The notes below the pieces were generated by a model that searched no databases, was not told the DNA's origin, and saw only the letters and a list, made by a program, of their open reading frames with translations. From Nitrosomonadales bacterium (GTDB taxonomy: Bacteria > Pseudomonadota > Gammaproteobacteria > Burkholderiales > Gallionellaceae), in NCBI GenBank assembly GCA_947475825.1, contig CANJMS010000016.1, positions 1 through 36,048 of the forward strand: a stretch of 36,048 bases of DNA, read 5' to 3'. Positions 18,865-28,377 of the stretch are shown piece after piece; positions within the stretch are counted from its first letter, which is position 1; every line of letters starts with the position of its first letter. The position numbers and the translations under genes are program-made.

Positions 18865-19551
18865 TCATGATGCGGTAGCTCGCTTCTTTCTATTGCATTC
18901 AGCGCAAAGAACCTGAATGTTTAAAAATCCATTAGAGCCACCATAAGTGTGAGGCAATATATGATCGAACTCTATCGCTGTAGAACTTTCCAATTTATGC
19001 CGTTTGGTTATCCCAGAAACTCCAGGACACCACCCACCAGAACTTAAAAATTCAGTAAGGACAACTTGCCGAACTTCGCCAGGAATGTGGCGTGGATGCT
19101 TAACCTCCGCAGCAGGGATTGAGGCTTCTTCGTAGCTCCAATTAGAGGCAATATAACTCTGCAACCAGTCAACTTCATCGTTACGGAGAATCCAAGAAAT
19201 ATAATCTTGCTCAATTGCAAACAAATCCACGGCATTTTTTATTGCGTCGGCAAGGTGCTTTGATTCGGCTATCTGACTCACTCCAGGAATAAAAATCACA
19301 ACTCTATGTTTTCTAGCGAGTACAAAAAATTGCAACTGCCCCTTGAAATAAACTCGAAGTGCATCAGTACCAAAGGAAAGTGTCAGGAACGGATTTTTTT
19401 CCTGTGCTTCATCTAAACCCTTTAACACTCTAAGTGCCACGCCGACTGCTTCTATGGCTTGCGCCGAAGTCGTAGCACTAATTTTTACTAAGACTCGCTC
19501 AACAAAATATGCAGAGTAGTAAATAGCTCCAAACTTTTTTTTCACAACCAA
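18865..19551 (-). CDS. HNH endonuclease-domain protein inserted between hom and thrC
   Basis: A 228-residue protein with a C-terminal HNH nuclease fold: GGWCPGV at about 170, IEFDHILPHTYGGSNG around 192-207, then LNIQVLCAECNRKK, giving the His-metal core and two Cys pairs that would hold a zinc. Residues 1-150 form a domain I do not recognise (mixed alpha/beta, including FFVLARKHRVVIFIPG). The track start is TTG 19551; a GTG at 19545 has a better-spaced AGAGAG. It starts 11-17 bp after the hom stop and ends 40 bp before thrC, so it is co-transcribed with threonine synthesis genes. It may be a defence or homing-type nuclease, but the role is unknown. Confidence 0.75.
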   Translation of the reverse strand: MVVKKKFGAIYYSAYFVERVLVKISATTSAQAIEAVGVALRVLKGLDEAQEKNPFLTLSFGTDALRVYFKGQLQFFVLARKHRVVIFIPGVSQIAESKHLADAIKNAVDLFAIEQDYISWILRNDEVDWLQSYIASNWSYEEASIPAAEVKHPRHIPGEVRQVVLTEFLSSGGWCPGVSGITKRHKLESSTAIEFDHILPHTYGGSNGFLNIQVLCAECNRKKRATAS

Positions 19552-19562
19552 GTCTCTCTACG

Positions 19563-20876
19563 CTATTTACCCAACTCTTCCAACCGCAGCTTGGTCACCT
19601 TACCCGCCACCACTGTCAAAGCTTCAATCTTCTTGATTGCAGCATTGATGCGTTTCTCGCGCGTCAGATGGGTGAGCATGATTAGGTCGGTCTGCTCTTC
19701 GCCTTCGTCGGGCTCTTTCTGGATCACCGCATCTATCGAAATCTGCTCGTCGGCGAGAATACGCGTGATGTCGGCCAGCACGCCAGGTTTATCCAGCACA
19801 CGCAGGCGCAGGTAATAGCTGGTGATCACCTCATCCATAGCCAATATTTTCAGATCGGCCATCGCGTTCGGCTGGAACGCGAGGTGCGGTACGCGATTCT
19901 TAGGATCAGCGGTATGCATCCGTGTGATGTCCACCAGATCAGCAATCACCGCGCTGGCAGTGGGTTCCGCGCCCGCGCCCTTGCCGTAATAAAGCGTCGC
20001 ACCGACCGCATCACCCTGCACCAGCACTGCATTCATCGCGCCTTCAACGTTGGCGATCAGACGCTTATTTGGAATCAAGGTCGGATGCACGCGCAGTTCA
20101 ACACCTTCCGCCGTGCGCTTGGTGATGCCCAATAATTTGATGCGATAGCCGAGTTGCTCGGCATATTTAATGTCAATTGCATCGAGCTTGGAAATCCCTT
20201 CAACGTAGGCTTTATCAAACTGCATCGGGATACCAAAAGCAATGGCGGCTAAAATAGTTATTTTGTGTGCCGCGTCTATGCCCTCAATATCAAAGGTCGG
20301 ATCAGCCTCGGCGTAACCCAGACGCTGCGCCTCTTTCAGAACGGTGTCGAAGCTCAATCCTTTATCACGCATCTCGGACAAAATAAAATTGGTGGTACCG
20401 TTGATAATGCCAGCAATCCATTCGATGCGATTCGCGGTCAGGCCTTCGCGCACGGCCTTAATGATGGGGATACCACCCGCCACCGCCGCTTCAAACGCGA
20501 CCATCACGCCTTTGTTCTGCGCGGCCTTGAAAATTTCGTTGCCATGCGTCGCCAGCAGCGCCTTGTTGGCGGTGACCACATGTTTGCCGTTGGCGATGGC
20601 TTTCAGCACCAATTCTTTCGCTACGCCGTAGCCGCCAATCAATTCAACAACGATGTCCACTTCAGGATCGCTCACCACACTGAACGCATCATCGGTCACG
20701 CGACATTTGCCACCTGTGACCTCATTCGCCAGTGCGATATTTTTATCTGCCACCACAGATATGCGGATCGGGCGGCCCGCGCGGCGGGTAATTTCTTCTG
20801 CGTTGCGTTGCAATACAGTGAACGTGCCGCCGCCTACTGTGCCGATGCCTAACAGGCCTACATTAATTGGTTTCAT
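19563..20876 (-). CDS. hom: Homoserine dehydrogenase
   Basis: A 437-residue NAD(P)-dependent enzyme reducing aspartate semialdehyde to homoserine, the branch point to Thr and Met. The N-terminal Rossmann motif GLLGIGTVGGGT, the catalytic region GIINGTTNFILSEM and the C-terminal ACT domain (from about 350, LRLRVLDKPGVLADITRIL) for threonine feedback inhibition are all present. It is monofunctional, with no aspartokinase domain. It follows alaA on the same strand, with a hairpin between them. Confidence 0.97.
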   Translation of the reverse strand: MKPINVGLLGIGTVGGGTFTVLQRNAEEITRRAGRPIRISVVADKNIALANEVTGGKCRVTDDAFSVVSDPEVDIVVELIGGYGVAKELVLKAIANGKHVVTANKALLATHGNEIFKAAQNKGVMVAFEAAVAGGIPIIKAVREGLTANRIEWIAGIINGTTNFILSEMRDKGLSFDTVLKEAQRLGYAEADPTFDIEGIDAAHKITILAAIAFGIPMQFDKAYVEGISKLDAIDIKYAEQLGYRIKLLGITKRTAEGVELRVHPTLIPNKRLIANVEGAMNAVLVQGDAVGATLYYGKGAGAEPTASAVIADLVDITRMHTADPKNRVPHLAFQPNAMADLKILAMDEVITSYYLRLRVLDKPGVLADITRILADEQISIDAVIQKEPDEGEEQTDLIMLTHLTREKRINAAIKKIEALTVVAGKVTKLRLEELGK

Positions 20877-20891
20877 TTCATTTCCTTGTAG

Positions 20892-20911
20892 GGGCGTATG
20901 ACAATACGCCC
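20892..20911. repeat. Perfect 8-bp stem hairpin between alaA and hom
   Basis: GGGCGTAT - GACA - ATACGCCC, a perfect palindrome with a tetraloop, sits in the 40-bp gap between the alaA stop and the hom start. There is no T run, so it is more likely a REP-like unit or mRNA stability/attenuation hairpin than an intrinsic terminator. Confidence 0.6.
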
Positions 20912-20916
20912 GTACG

Positions 20917-22182
20917 TTATGTCCCGTGACGTTTGCGGTAGTTACTCAAAAATTTTGCGATACGCCCTATCGCTTCACTCAAATCATCCACATTCGGCAG
21001 AAACACCACGCGAATGTGATCGGGTTGCGGCCAGTTAAAACCACTGCCCTGTACTACTAATATTTTTTCAGCTTCCAGCAATTCTAAAATAAATTTTTGA
21101 TCATCTTTAATCGGATACATTTTCGGATCGAGACGCGGAAACAAATACAGCGCGGCTTGCGGTTTAACGCAAGTCACGCCGGGAATGTTGGTCAGCAGTT
21201 GGTAAGCGAGGTCGCGCTGCTTGCACAATCTACCGCCGGGGGCAACCAGATCGCTGATGCTTTGATAGCCGCCCAGCGCAGTTTGAATTGCAGTTTGACC
21301 GGGCACATTAGAGCACAGGCGCATGGAGGCAAGTATGCCGAGACCATCGATATAATCCTGTGCATGTTTTTTCGCGCCGGAAACAATCATCCATCCGGCA
21401 CGATAACCGCATGCTCGATAATTTTTTGATAAGCCGTTGAAGGTCACAAACAGCACATCATCCGCCAACGAGGCAATCGAGGTATGCGTCGTGCCGTCAT
21501 ACAACATCTTGTCGTAAATCTCGTCCGAAAATATGATCAACCGATTTTTGCGCGCGACTTCTATGATCTCCAGCAGCATCTCGTTCGAGTATAAAGCGCC
21601 CGTGGGATTGTTTGGATTGATTAAAACAATGGCGCGCGTATTGGGTGTAATTTTGCGCCGCATATCGTCAAGGTCTGGCATCCATCCGGCTTGCTCGTCG
21701 CATAAATAATGACGCGGCGTGCCGCCGGCCAGTGTGACCGCAGCCGTCCACAGCGGATAATCCGGTGCAGGAATGAGCACCTCATCGCCTGTATTCAGCA
21801 GCCCCTGCATGGACATGACGATTAATTCGGACGCGCCATTGCCGATGTAAATATCTTCCAGCTCCACGCCGACAATATTTTTTTGCTGGGCGTAATGCAT
21901 GATGGCTTTGCGCGCAGCAAATAAACCTTTTGAATCGGAATAGCCAGAGGCGTCGGCTAGATTACGTATCACATCCTGTTGAATTTCGTCTGGCACGGCA
22001 AAGCCAAAGGGCGCGAGATTGCCAATGTTTAATTTGATAATGCGCTGACCATCTTCTTCCATCTGCTTGGCGCGCGCCATGACAGGGCCACGTATGTCGT
22101 AGCAGACACTAGCCAGCTTGGTCGATTTCAAGACGGGTGCAAATCCGCCGCTGTTTTTATTTTCCAATTCGATATTTTTCAA
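20917..22182 (-). CDS. alaA: Alanine/glutamate-pyruvate aminotransferase AlaA (fold-type I PLP)
   Basis: A 421-residue class I/II aminotransferase closest in style to E. coli AlaA (YfbQ). IGNLAPFGFAVPDEI near 52-66 is typical of that clade, with INPNNPTGALY, FSDEIYDKMLY and the PLP-lysine motif FNGLSKNYRACGYRAGW. It transfers amino groups between glutamate and pyruvate. Gene order alaA-hom-thrC is common in betaproteobacteria. The N-terminus (MKNIELENKNSGGFAPVLK) is about 15 residues longer than the usual start, so a downstream start cannot be excluded. Confidence 0.9.
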   Translation of the reverse strand: MKNIELENKNSGGFAPVLKSTKLASVCYDIRGPVMARAKQMEEDGQRIIKLNIGNLAPFGFAVPDEIQQDVIRNLADASGYSDSKGLFAARKAIMHYAQQKNIVGVELEDIYIGNGASELIVMSMQGLLNTGDEVLIPAPDYPLWTAAVTLAGGTPRHYLCDEQAGWMPDLDDMRRKITPNTRAIVLINPNNPTGALYSNEMLLEIIEVARKNRLIIFSDEIYDKMLYDGTTHTSIASLADDVLFVTFNGLSKNYRACGYRAGWMIVSGAKKHAQDYIDGLGILASMRLCSNVPGQTAIQTALGGYQSISDLVAPGGRLCKQRDLAYQLLTNIPGVTCVKPQAALYLFPRLDPKMYPIKDDQKFILELLEAEKILVVQGSGFNWPQPDHIRVVFLPNVDDLSEAIGRIAKFLSNYRKRHGT

Positions 22183-22342
22183 TTTATTTGTGTCAATAAA
22201 GCTTCAATTTACGCACTCAATCAATTTTTTAAACCATCATCCCGCAAATCAAATGATAGAATTTACCTGGCAAATGTACGTGCAATAAAAGGTTGCGATT
22301 CTATCTGAGCGCGCGCCTGTCAGCAAACCGCTTGCATGCCAA

Positions 22343-22387
22343 TTAGCGAATAACCAGTTAGCGAAGAACCAGTTAGCAAATAATACG
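22343..22387 (+). repeat. Three 15-bp direct repeats (TTAGCGAATAACCAG type)
   Basis: TTAGCGAATAACCAG, TTAGCGAAGAACCAG and TTAGCAAATAATACG follow in tandem, the third degenerate. They lie between the divergent alaA and the Mth938-like gene and could be binding sites or a slippage product. Confidence 0.65.
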
Positions 22388-22421
22388 CAGTCAATCAAAC
22401 CTTCAGGAAAGGAAAATGTAA

Positions 22422-22793
22422 ATGAAGCTGCACATGAACAAGCGCACCAACCAGAATATTTTTACTGCCCACGGCGCAGGCTATGTCAGTGTCAACGGTC
22501 AACGCTATGAACATTCACTGGTAGTCATGCCCGAGCAATTACACATTGATTGGCGCGTGTTAGATTTTGAAGCGTTGAATGAAGCCCACTTTAGTTATTT
22601 ATTCGCCCTGCAGCCGGAAATTTTATTATTGGGAACGGGCGCACAGCAAAAATTTCCTCACCCCAGATTATTTCAAACACTCATCGCGGCAGGCATTGGC
22701 GTAGAAGCCATGAGCACCTCAGCCGCCTGCCGCACGTACAATATTTTGATGAGTGAAGATAGAAAAGTAATCGCTGCGATTTTAATTGGCTGA
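22422..22793 (+). CDS. Mth938-like domain (DUF498) protein
   Basis: A 123-residue single-domain protein of the Mth938/NDUFAF3-like fold. The central YLFALQPEILLLGTGAQQKFP and the late GIGVEAMSTSAACRTYNILMSEDRKVIAAIL are the recognisable core strands of the family. The biochemical role is unknown; the eukaryotic homologue NDUFAF3 assists complex I assembly. The start ATG 22422 is supported by AGGAAAGGA eight bases upstream. It is transcribed alone and converges with the RND transporter gene (12-bp gap). Confidence 0.85.
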   Translation: MKLHMNKRTNQNIFTAHGAGYVSVNGQRYEHSLVVMPEQLHIDWRVLDFEALNEAHFSYLFALQPEILLLGTGAQQKFPHPRLFQTLIAAGIGVEAMSTSAACRTYNILMSEDRKVIAAILIG

Positions 22794-22805
22794 CACCGTG
22801 GTGAA

Positions 22806-25800
22806 TCACGCCGTTTTTATTAAACCCCTACGCGCCAGCATCTTTTGAATTTTGACGAGCAGATCATCCACATAAGTAAACACCACCGGGATCACCAGCA
22901 AGCTTAGCAAGGTCGAAGTAATCAAGCCGCCTATCACCGCAGTCGCCATTGGTGCGCGAAAACTGGGATCAACACCAAAACCCATCGCCAACGGCAACAT
23001 ACCCGCACCCATCGCAATGGTGGTCATTAAAATCGGGCGCGCGCGTTTAGAGCACGAATCTATGAGTGCATCGGTGCGGCTCATGCCATGATCGCGGCGC
23101 GCAACAATGGCGTACTCCACCAGCAGTATAGAATTTTTTGTAGCAATGCCTATCAGCATGATCAAGCCTATCAGCGAGGGCATGGAAAAACTATTTTGCG
23201 TAATCAACAGCGCCACAAACGCACCACCTATGGATAATGGCAACGCAGCGAGAATGGTGACGGGCTGTAAAAAATCTTTGAACAACAACACCAGCACAAA
23301 ATAAACACACATGATGCCAGTCAACATCGCTAGACCAAAGCCGCCAAATAATTCCTGCATCATTTCGGCATCACCTGACGCTGCGCGCTTAACGCCCGGT
23401 GGCAGCGCGTTCAGGCTGGGCAATTTATTCACCTCTGCAAGCACATCACCTAGACCGCGCCCATTCAACTCAACACTGATAGTGACATTGCGTCCGCGAT
23501 CACGTCTATCAATCTGCGCCACGCCACTATCGATAGCAATACTCGCCACATTGCCTAACATGACATTTCCATTTTTTCCGGGCACGGGCAAACGCGCCAG
23601 CACTTCCAAGTCCTGCCGCGCAAATTCCGGCATCAACACGCGGATGGGCACTTGTCGTTGTGATAAATTTAATTTAGCTAAGGCCGCGCTGTAATCCCCT
23701 GCCGTCGCTACACGCACGGTTTCGCCGATGCTGGCAGCGGTCACGCCCAACTCTGCCATACGGGAAAAATCAGGGCGAATAATAATCTCAGGACGAACTA
23801 AACTTGCACTCGAAGTCACATTGCCCAAACCGGGCAAAGTACGCAGATCACGCTCCACATTCTGAGCGCTGGTCGCCAATATGCGCGGATCATCCCCCGC
23901 TAATACCAACACCAGCTTCTCACCTGCATTGCCCGTCCCTATCGAAAAACGCACGCCGGGCAACACTTGCAACTTTTCGCGCAGCTCAGATTCAAGTTTT
24001 TGTTGCGGGCGGGAACGTTCGCTACGCGGCACAAAGGTCACGAATAAATTTGCGCGGCGCACGTCGGTGGCTGCACCCGCAGAAAAAATATCTCCCTGCG
24101 CACCACGTCCCACTGCCGAAAATACCTGCTTGATCTCTGGCATCTGCGCCAAAATTTGGCGGGCAGATTCGGCTACAGCATGCGTGTCGCTCAAGGTGCT
24201 GCCTGGCGGCAGCTCCAGTGTAACTTGGGTCTTAGCCAAATCTGGCGCGGGCATAAAAACTTGTGGCAAAAGTGGGATGAGCATCAGCGACGCGACAAAA
24301 AATAAAAATGCATACAAAATAGTTTGCCTGCGATGCGCCAGACACCAGCCAGCCCATTTCAAATAATGCAGCATGAGCTTGCTCGGTTTATCAGCCGCCA
24401 TCACCACAGGTTTAAGCATGTACGCTGCCATGAGCGGCGTGAGCAAACGCGCCACGACCAGTGAAGCCATGATCGCCAGTGAAGCCGTCCAGCCAAATTC
24501 CTTAAAAAATTTACCCACGATCCCGCTCATGAAGGCAGTGGGTAAAAATACTGCAATCAGGGTAAATGTGGTCGCCACCACCGCCATGCCGATTTCCTCG
24601 GTGGCCTCAATCGCGGCTTGATACGCGCTTTTCCCCATGCGTAAATGTCGCACAATATTTTCCACTTCCACGATGGCATCGTCCACCAGAATGCCGACCA
24701 CCAGCGCTAACGCCAGCAAAGTTACGCCATTTAATGTCAGGCCTAAATAATGCATCCCGACAAATGCCGGAATAATGGACAGCGGTAACGCCGAGGCGGC
24801 AATGACCGTGGCGCGCCAGTCACGCAAGAACCACCACACCACTAAAATCGCGAATAGCGCACCTTCGTACAGCAGCAACATCGAGCCATCAAAGTTTGCT
24901 TTGACCCGCGTGACGGTGTCCATCACTTCTGTAATTTTGATGTTGCCATGCTCAGCATTTAATTTTTCTACGGCGGCGCGCACCGCTCGACCCACGTTAA
25001 TTTCACTCGCACCTTTAGTGCGGGTAATTTCAAACGCGACCACATGCTTGCCATTGAGCAGTGCCAGCACGCGCTGCTCGCGCTTGCCATCGGTGACAGT
25101 CGCCAATTGGTCAAGCCGAAAACTTCGACCATCCGGCAATGCAATATTCATGGCTGCGAGTTCATTCGCACTGGCGACGGTAGACAGCGTGCGTACGGAT
25201 TGCTCTGACCCGCCAACCTCACCCCGACCACCCGAGGATTCTTGCTGCACACGCTTAATCTGGCGCGAGATATCCACTGCAGAAACATTCAGGGCGTTTA
25301 ATTTTTGCGGATTAATTTCAACGCGAATCTCACGATCCACCCCCCCGATGCGAGCAACTCGACCTACACCATTAATGCTTAATAATGCCTTGGAAATTTC
25401 GTTGTCTACCATCCATGACACATCCTGCTCATCCATCAAATCAGATTGCACACTAAAGGTCAGGATTGGTCTGCCCGATGTATTCAGCTTGGACACGACC
25501 GGATCGCGCAATTCACTTGGCAAGTCTGCGCGTATCCGACTCAGCGCATCGCGCACATCGTTGATGGCCTCGCCCCCATCTTTCTCCAGATTAAACTCCA
25601 CAAAGATCGTCGCTGCGCCATCTGTGATGTTAGAAAAGATATGCTTCACATTGCCGATGGTGACCATGGAATCTTCAATTTTTTGCACCACCTCGGTTTC
25701 CATCTGGTTGGGTGAAGCGCCTTCCATGCTGGTTCTAACGGTTACCAAAGGCAACTCGATGTCCGGCATTTCCAACACATTGGTGGCTTTGAAACTCATC

Positions 25801-25877
25801 AGCCCCGTCACACACAGCATGAAGAAAAGCAGAATGGAGGGGATGGGGTTTTTAATGGCCCAAGCGGAAATATTCAT
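22806..25877 (-). CDS. RND efflux transporter permease (HAE1/AcrB family)
   Basis: A 1023-residue inner-membrane proton-driven pump subunit. Twelve helices are expected; the first is at about 12-29. Two large periplasmic loops (about 35-330 and 555-850) are present. The TM4 motif GILVDDAIVEVENI carries the paired Asp of the proton relay, and the second repeat contains GIATKNSILLVEYA. The group is the shorter HAE1 type found with a single adaptor. The adaptor gene precedes it by 28 bp on the same strand; no TolC-type outer-membrane gene is in the window. Substrate not predictable. Confidence 0.93.
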   Translation of the reverse strand: MNISAWAIKNPIPSILLFFMLCVTGLMSFKATNVLEMPDIELPLVTVRTSMEGASPNQMETEVVQKIEDSMVTIGNVKHIFSNITDGAATIFVEFNLEKDGGEAINDVRDALSRIRADLPSELRDPVVSKLNTSGRPILTFSVQSDLMDEQDVSWMVDNEISKALLSINGVGRVARIGGVDREIRVEINPQKLNALNVSAVDISRQIKRVQQESSGGRGEVGGSEQSVRTLSTVASANELAAMNIALPDGRSFRLDQLATVTDGKREQRVLALLNGKHVVAFEITRTKGASEINVGRAVRAAVEKLNAEHGNIKITEVMDTVTRVKANFDGSMLLLYEGALFAILVVWWFLRDWRATVIAASALPLSIIPAFVGMHYLGLTLNGVTLLALALVVGILVDDAIVEVENIVRHLRMGKSAYQAAIEATEEIGMAVVATTFTLIAVFLPTAFMSGIVGKFFKEFGWTASLAIMASLVVARLLTPLMAAYMLKPVVMAADKPSKLMLHYLKWAGWCLAHRRQTILYAFLFFVASLMLIPLLPQVFMPAPDLAKTQVTLELPPGSTLSDTHAVAESARQILAQMPEIKQVFSAVGRGAQGDIFSAGAATDVRRANLFVTFVPRSERSRPQQKLESELREKLQVLPGVRFSIGTGNAGEKLVLVLAGDDPRILATSAQNVERDLRTLPGLGNVTSSASLVRPEIIIRPDFSRMAELGVTAASIGETVRVATAGDYSAALAKLNLSQRQVPIRVLMPEFARQDLEVLARLPVPGKNGNVMLGNVASIAIDSGVAQIDRRDRGRNVTISVELNGRGLGDVLAEVNKLPSLNALPPGVKRAASGDAEMMQELFGGFGLAMLTGIMCVYFVLVLLFKDFLQPVTILAALPLSIGGAFVALLITQNSFSMPSLIGLIMLIGIATKNSILLVEYAIVARRDHGMSRTDALIDSCSKRARPILMTTIAMGAGMLPLAMGFGVDPSFRAPMATAVIGGLITSTLLSLLVIPVVFTYVDDLLVKIQKMLARRGLIKTA

Positions 25878-25905
25878 ATACAGATTTTATATAATTACTG
25901 AGGTG

Positions 25906-27051
25906 TTAATTTTTCACGGGTTCAGGTTTGACAATGCTGGCTGTCGCCGTGTTCGCCACGCGCACTAAATCCCCATCACTCAAAAATCCAGCTCCAGACG
26001 CAACAATATTGGTGTTGGCCTGCAAGCCCTCTACCACTTCAACGCGCCCGTCTTGCCGCCGTCCGGCCACTACTTTCACCTGCGCCACACGATTGTCTGC
26101 GCCTACTTTATAGAGGTAACTAAAGCCATCGCGCACTACGATCGCGTCTTGCGGCACGGTTAAAATACGATCTTGCCCCAACGCGATCTCACCCTGAGCA
26201 AACATGCCCGCTTTCAAAAATTTCGCCGGAGCGAGTTCCACATACACCACCCCATTTCTGGATTGCCTATCAATCACGGGTGAGATTCTTTTCACCACAC
26301 CACTCACCGTATTTTGATCGACTTGCAACATGGTTTTTTGACCAACCTTTATTTTAGTTAACTGGCCTTCTGACACCTCTGCCCGCCACTCATATTTATT
26401 GCGTCGAATTAACCTGAATAATTCGCTCCCGGTTTGCAGCACCGAGCCTACGGTTGCGGAGCGCGCAGAAATTGAACCCGAATCAGGCGCCAACACTTTG
26501 GTATAACCCAGCCTTAATTTCTGTGCCTGTATGCGCGCTTCTGCAGCATCCACTTGCGCTCTGGCCATTTGCGCCGCCGCCTCATGCTGAGCGACCAACT
26601 GCGTACTCATCACACCGCCGACTTTCAACTTCTGCGCACTGGCTTCTTTAACCTCTGCCTCAACCACGCGCGCGCGACTTTCTGCCAATGCCGCCTGCAA
26701 CTGACTGAGTTCTATCTTTAACATCTCATCGGAAAATTGCGCGAGGAGTTGACCTTTCCTGACCTCATCTCCCACATTCACCAGCACTTCTGCCAGGCGC
26801 AACCCGCCGACTTCCGCGCCGACTATGGTCTCTTGCCAGGCTTGCACATTGCCTGTGGCAGTCGTTTTATGCTGCCAACTACGCATATCTGGCACGGCTA
26901 TGGTTACCGTCAATGCTGGCTGTGCACCAGCCACACTTTGCGCGACGGCAGGTTTTTTACCCGCGAAAAATACTAGCGCGGCAATTACAACCAGCGCACC
27001 TGCGCCTACCAACATAATCGGGGTGCGCGAAATTGTTTTAATGCGATTCAA
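25906..27051 (-). CDS. RND efflux periplasmic adaptor (membrane fusion protein)
   Basis: A 381-residue MFP/HlyD-type adaptor. An N-terminal anchor helix or signal (about 13-31) is followed by a lipoyl half-motif, a coiled-coil hairpin (about 105-170, rich in AQAALAESRARVVEAEV-type heptads), the second lipoyl half (LGYTKVLAPDSGSISAR) and beta-barrel domains to about 350. It links the inner-membrane pump to an outer-membrane channel. It is first in a two-gene operon with the permease, divergent from moxR. Confidence 0.92.
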   Translation of the reverse strand: MNRIKTISRTPIMLVGAGALVVIAALVFFAGKKPAVAQSVAGAQPALTVTIAVPDMRSWQHKTTATGNVQAWQETIVGAEVGGLRLAEVLVNVGDEVRKGQLLAQFSDEMLKIELSQLQAALAESRARVVEAEVKEASAQKLKVGGVMSTQLVAQHEAAAQMARAQVDAAEARIQAQKLRLGYTKVLAPDSGSISARSATVGSVLQTGSELFRLIRRNKYEWRAEVSEGQLTKIKVGQKTMLQVDQNTVSGVVKRISPVIDRQSRNGVVYVELAPAKFLKAGMFAQGEIALGQDRILTVPQDAIVVRDGFSYLYKVGADNRVAQVKVVAGRRQDGRVEVVEGLQANTNIVASGAGFLSDGDLVRVANTATASIVKPEPVKN

Positions 27052-27121
27052 ATTGATCTCCTGAAACTTACCAACCTTATCCGAAACCGTGCCAATTAAT
27101 ATCCACTTAAATATTTATCCA

Positions 27122-27154
27122 GATAATTGGATAATTGGGTAATTGGATAATTGG
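27122..27154 (+). repeat. Short tandem repeat of ATAATTGG-type units in the adaptor/moxR divergent promoter region
   Basis: Four near-identical 7-9-bp units (GATAATTGG, ATAATTGGG, TAATTGG, ATAATTGG) lie between divergent genes. The array is AT-rich and could change promoter spacing if copy number varies. Confidence 0.7.
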
Positions 27155-27219
27155 CAACCACCTTAGGCCGCTATTATACTGCCCCACCTATTTAATAAAA
27201 TTACTCTGCATTCAATATT

Positions 27220-28137
27220 ATGAGCAAACCACTACACAATGTCATTCAACAGGCCGAGCAAGTCATCCTCGGCAAGCCGCATCAAATCAGACTGGCATTG
27301 GCTTGCCTGCTGGCTCGTGGGCATTTATTAATCGAAGATGTTCCCGGTGTCGGCAAGACCACACTGGCACATGTGCTGGCACACTCTCTGGGGCTGCAAT
27401 TTCAACGCATCCAATTTACCAGCGACATGCTGCCTGCTGACATTCTGGGCGTGTCGATATATTTGCGCGAAAGCGAAAAATTTAAATTTCATCCGGGGCC
27501 GATATTTGCCCAAATGATATTGGCGGACGAAATTAATCGCGCCACACCCAAGACACAAAGCTCGCTGCTAGAAGCAATGGAAGAACAGCAAGTTACTATC
27601 GAAGGCACGACCCACCCTCTGCCTGCGCCATTTTTCGTGATTGCCACACAAAATCCCACGCAACAAGTTGGCACCTTTCCGCTGCCCGAGTCGCAACTGG
27701 ATCGCTTTTTACTGCGTATTAAACTGGGCTATCCCGATGCACAAGCCGAGCGTGGTTTGCTAGAAGGCATCAACAGACATGAACTCATCGCCAGCCTAAA
27801 ATCACAAATGACCGCCGCAGAATTACTGGCTTTGCAACAACAAGTCCGCCAAGTATTCGTCTCCCCTGCCCTGCTGGATTATGTACAAGCCATCTTGCGC
27901 CACACCCGCTCATCTGCGACCTACGTCCGCGGACTAAGCCCGCGTGCCGGATTATCCTTACTGGCTGCAGCCCGCGCCTGGGCATTTATCAATGGTCGTA
28001 ATGCCGTCATCCCAGAAGACGTGCAAGCCGTGCTACCCGGCGTAGCCAGCCACCGTTTGCAAAACGTGCGCGACACTCACACCGCAACTGAAAGCGACTT
28101 CCCGGATGAACTAATTAAGGCAGTACCGATTCCGTAA
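27220..28137 (+). CDS. MoxR-family AAA+ ATPase
   Basis: A 305-residue AAA+ chaperone-like ATPase. Walker A VPGVGKTT (41-48), Walker B ILADEINRA (about 105-113), sensor 1 VIATQNP and the MoxR-specific QSSLLEAMEEQQVT are all visible; the C-terminal lid follows from about 200. Members usually act with a VWA/DUF58 protein encoded just downstream to insert metals or mature complexes. Here no DUF58 or transglutaminase gene follows. The gene is intact but its operon ends, and accessory DNA begins about 300 bp later. Confidence 0.92.
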   Translation: MSKPLHNVIQQAEQVILGKPHQIRLALACLLARGHLLIEDVPGVGKTTLAHVLAHSLGLQFQRIQFTSDMLPADILGVSIYLRESEKFKFHPGPIFAQMILADEINRATPKTQSSLLEAMEEQQVTIEGTTHPLPAPFFVIATQNPTQQVGTFPLPESQLDRFLLRIKLGYPDAQAERGLLEGINRHELIASLKSQMTAAELLALQQQVRQVFVSPALLDYVQAILRHTRSSATYVRGLSPRAGLSLLAAARAWAFINGRNAVIPEDVQAVLPGVASHRLQNVRDTHTATESDFPDELIKAVPIP

Positions 28138-28377
28138 TAGTGCCAGGCAACAATGTTGCTGACAGAAGAAAAGCGATGGACGTGCCGAGTCACCTTCTTT
28201 GGAAGAATCCAGCCCTGCTCCTGATGTCTAATCGCGAATGCAATAGTGTTGCATACACAACTTATAGCGCACTTGATCAAAGAGCCTGGCAGTGGAACTT
28301 GATGCAACGCTGCTTTTCACGGGAGTGAGAGCCATGTTAGGATGCCAGCAGTCTTTTAAATCAATGGAGTAAAAACG

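Noticed and set aside
24775-25968. 397-aa plus-strand ORF opposite the RND permease
   Set aside because: It is a shadow frame with low-complexity Ser/Thr composition; the minus-strand permease has clear family motifs.
28140-28328. 62-aa ORF after moxR (MPGNNVADRRKAMD...)
   Set aside because: No SD, no family resemblance, and the composition is not protein-like; it does not match DUF58.
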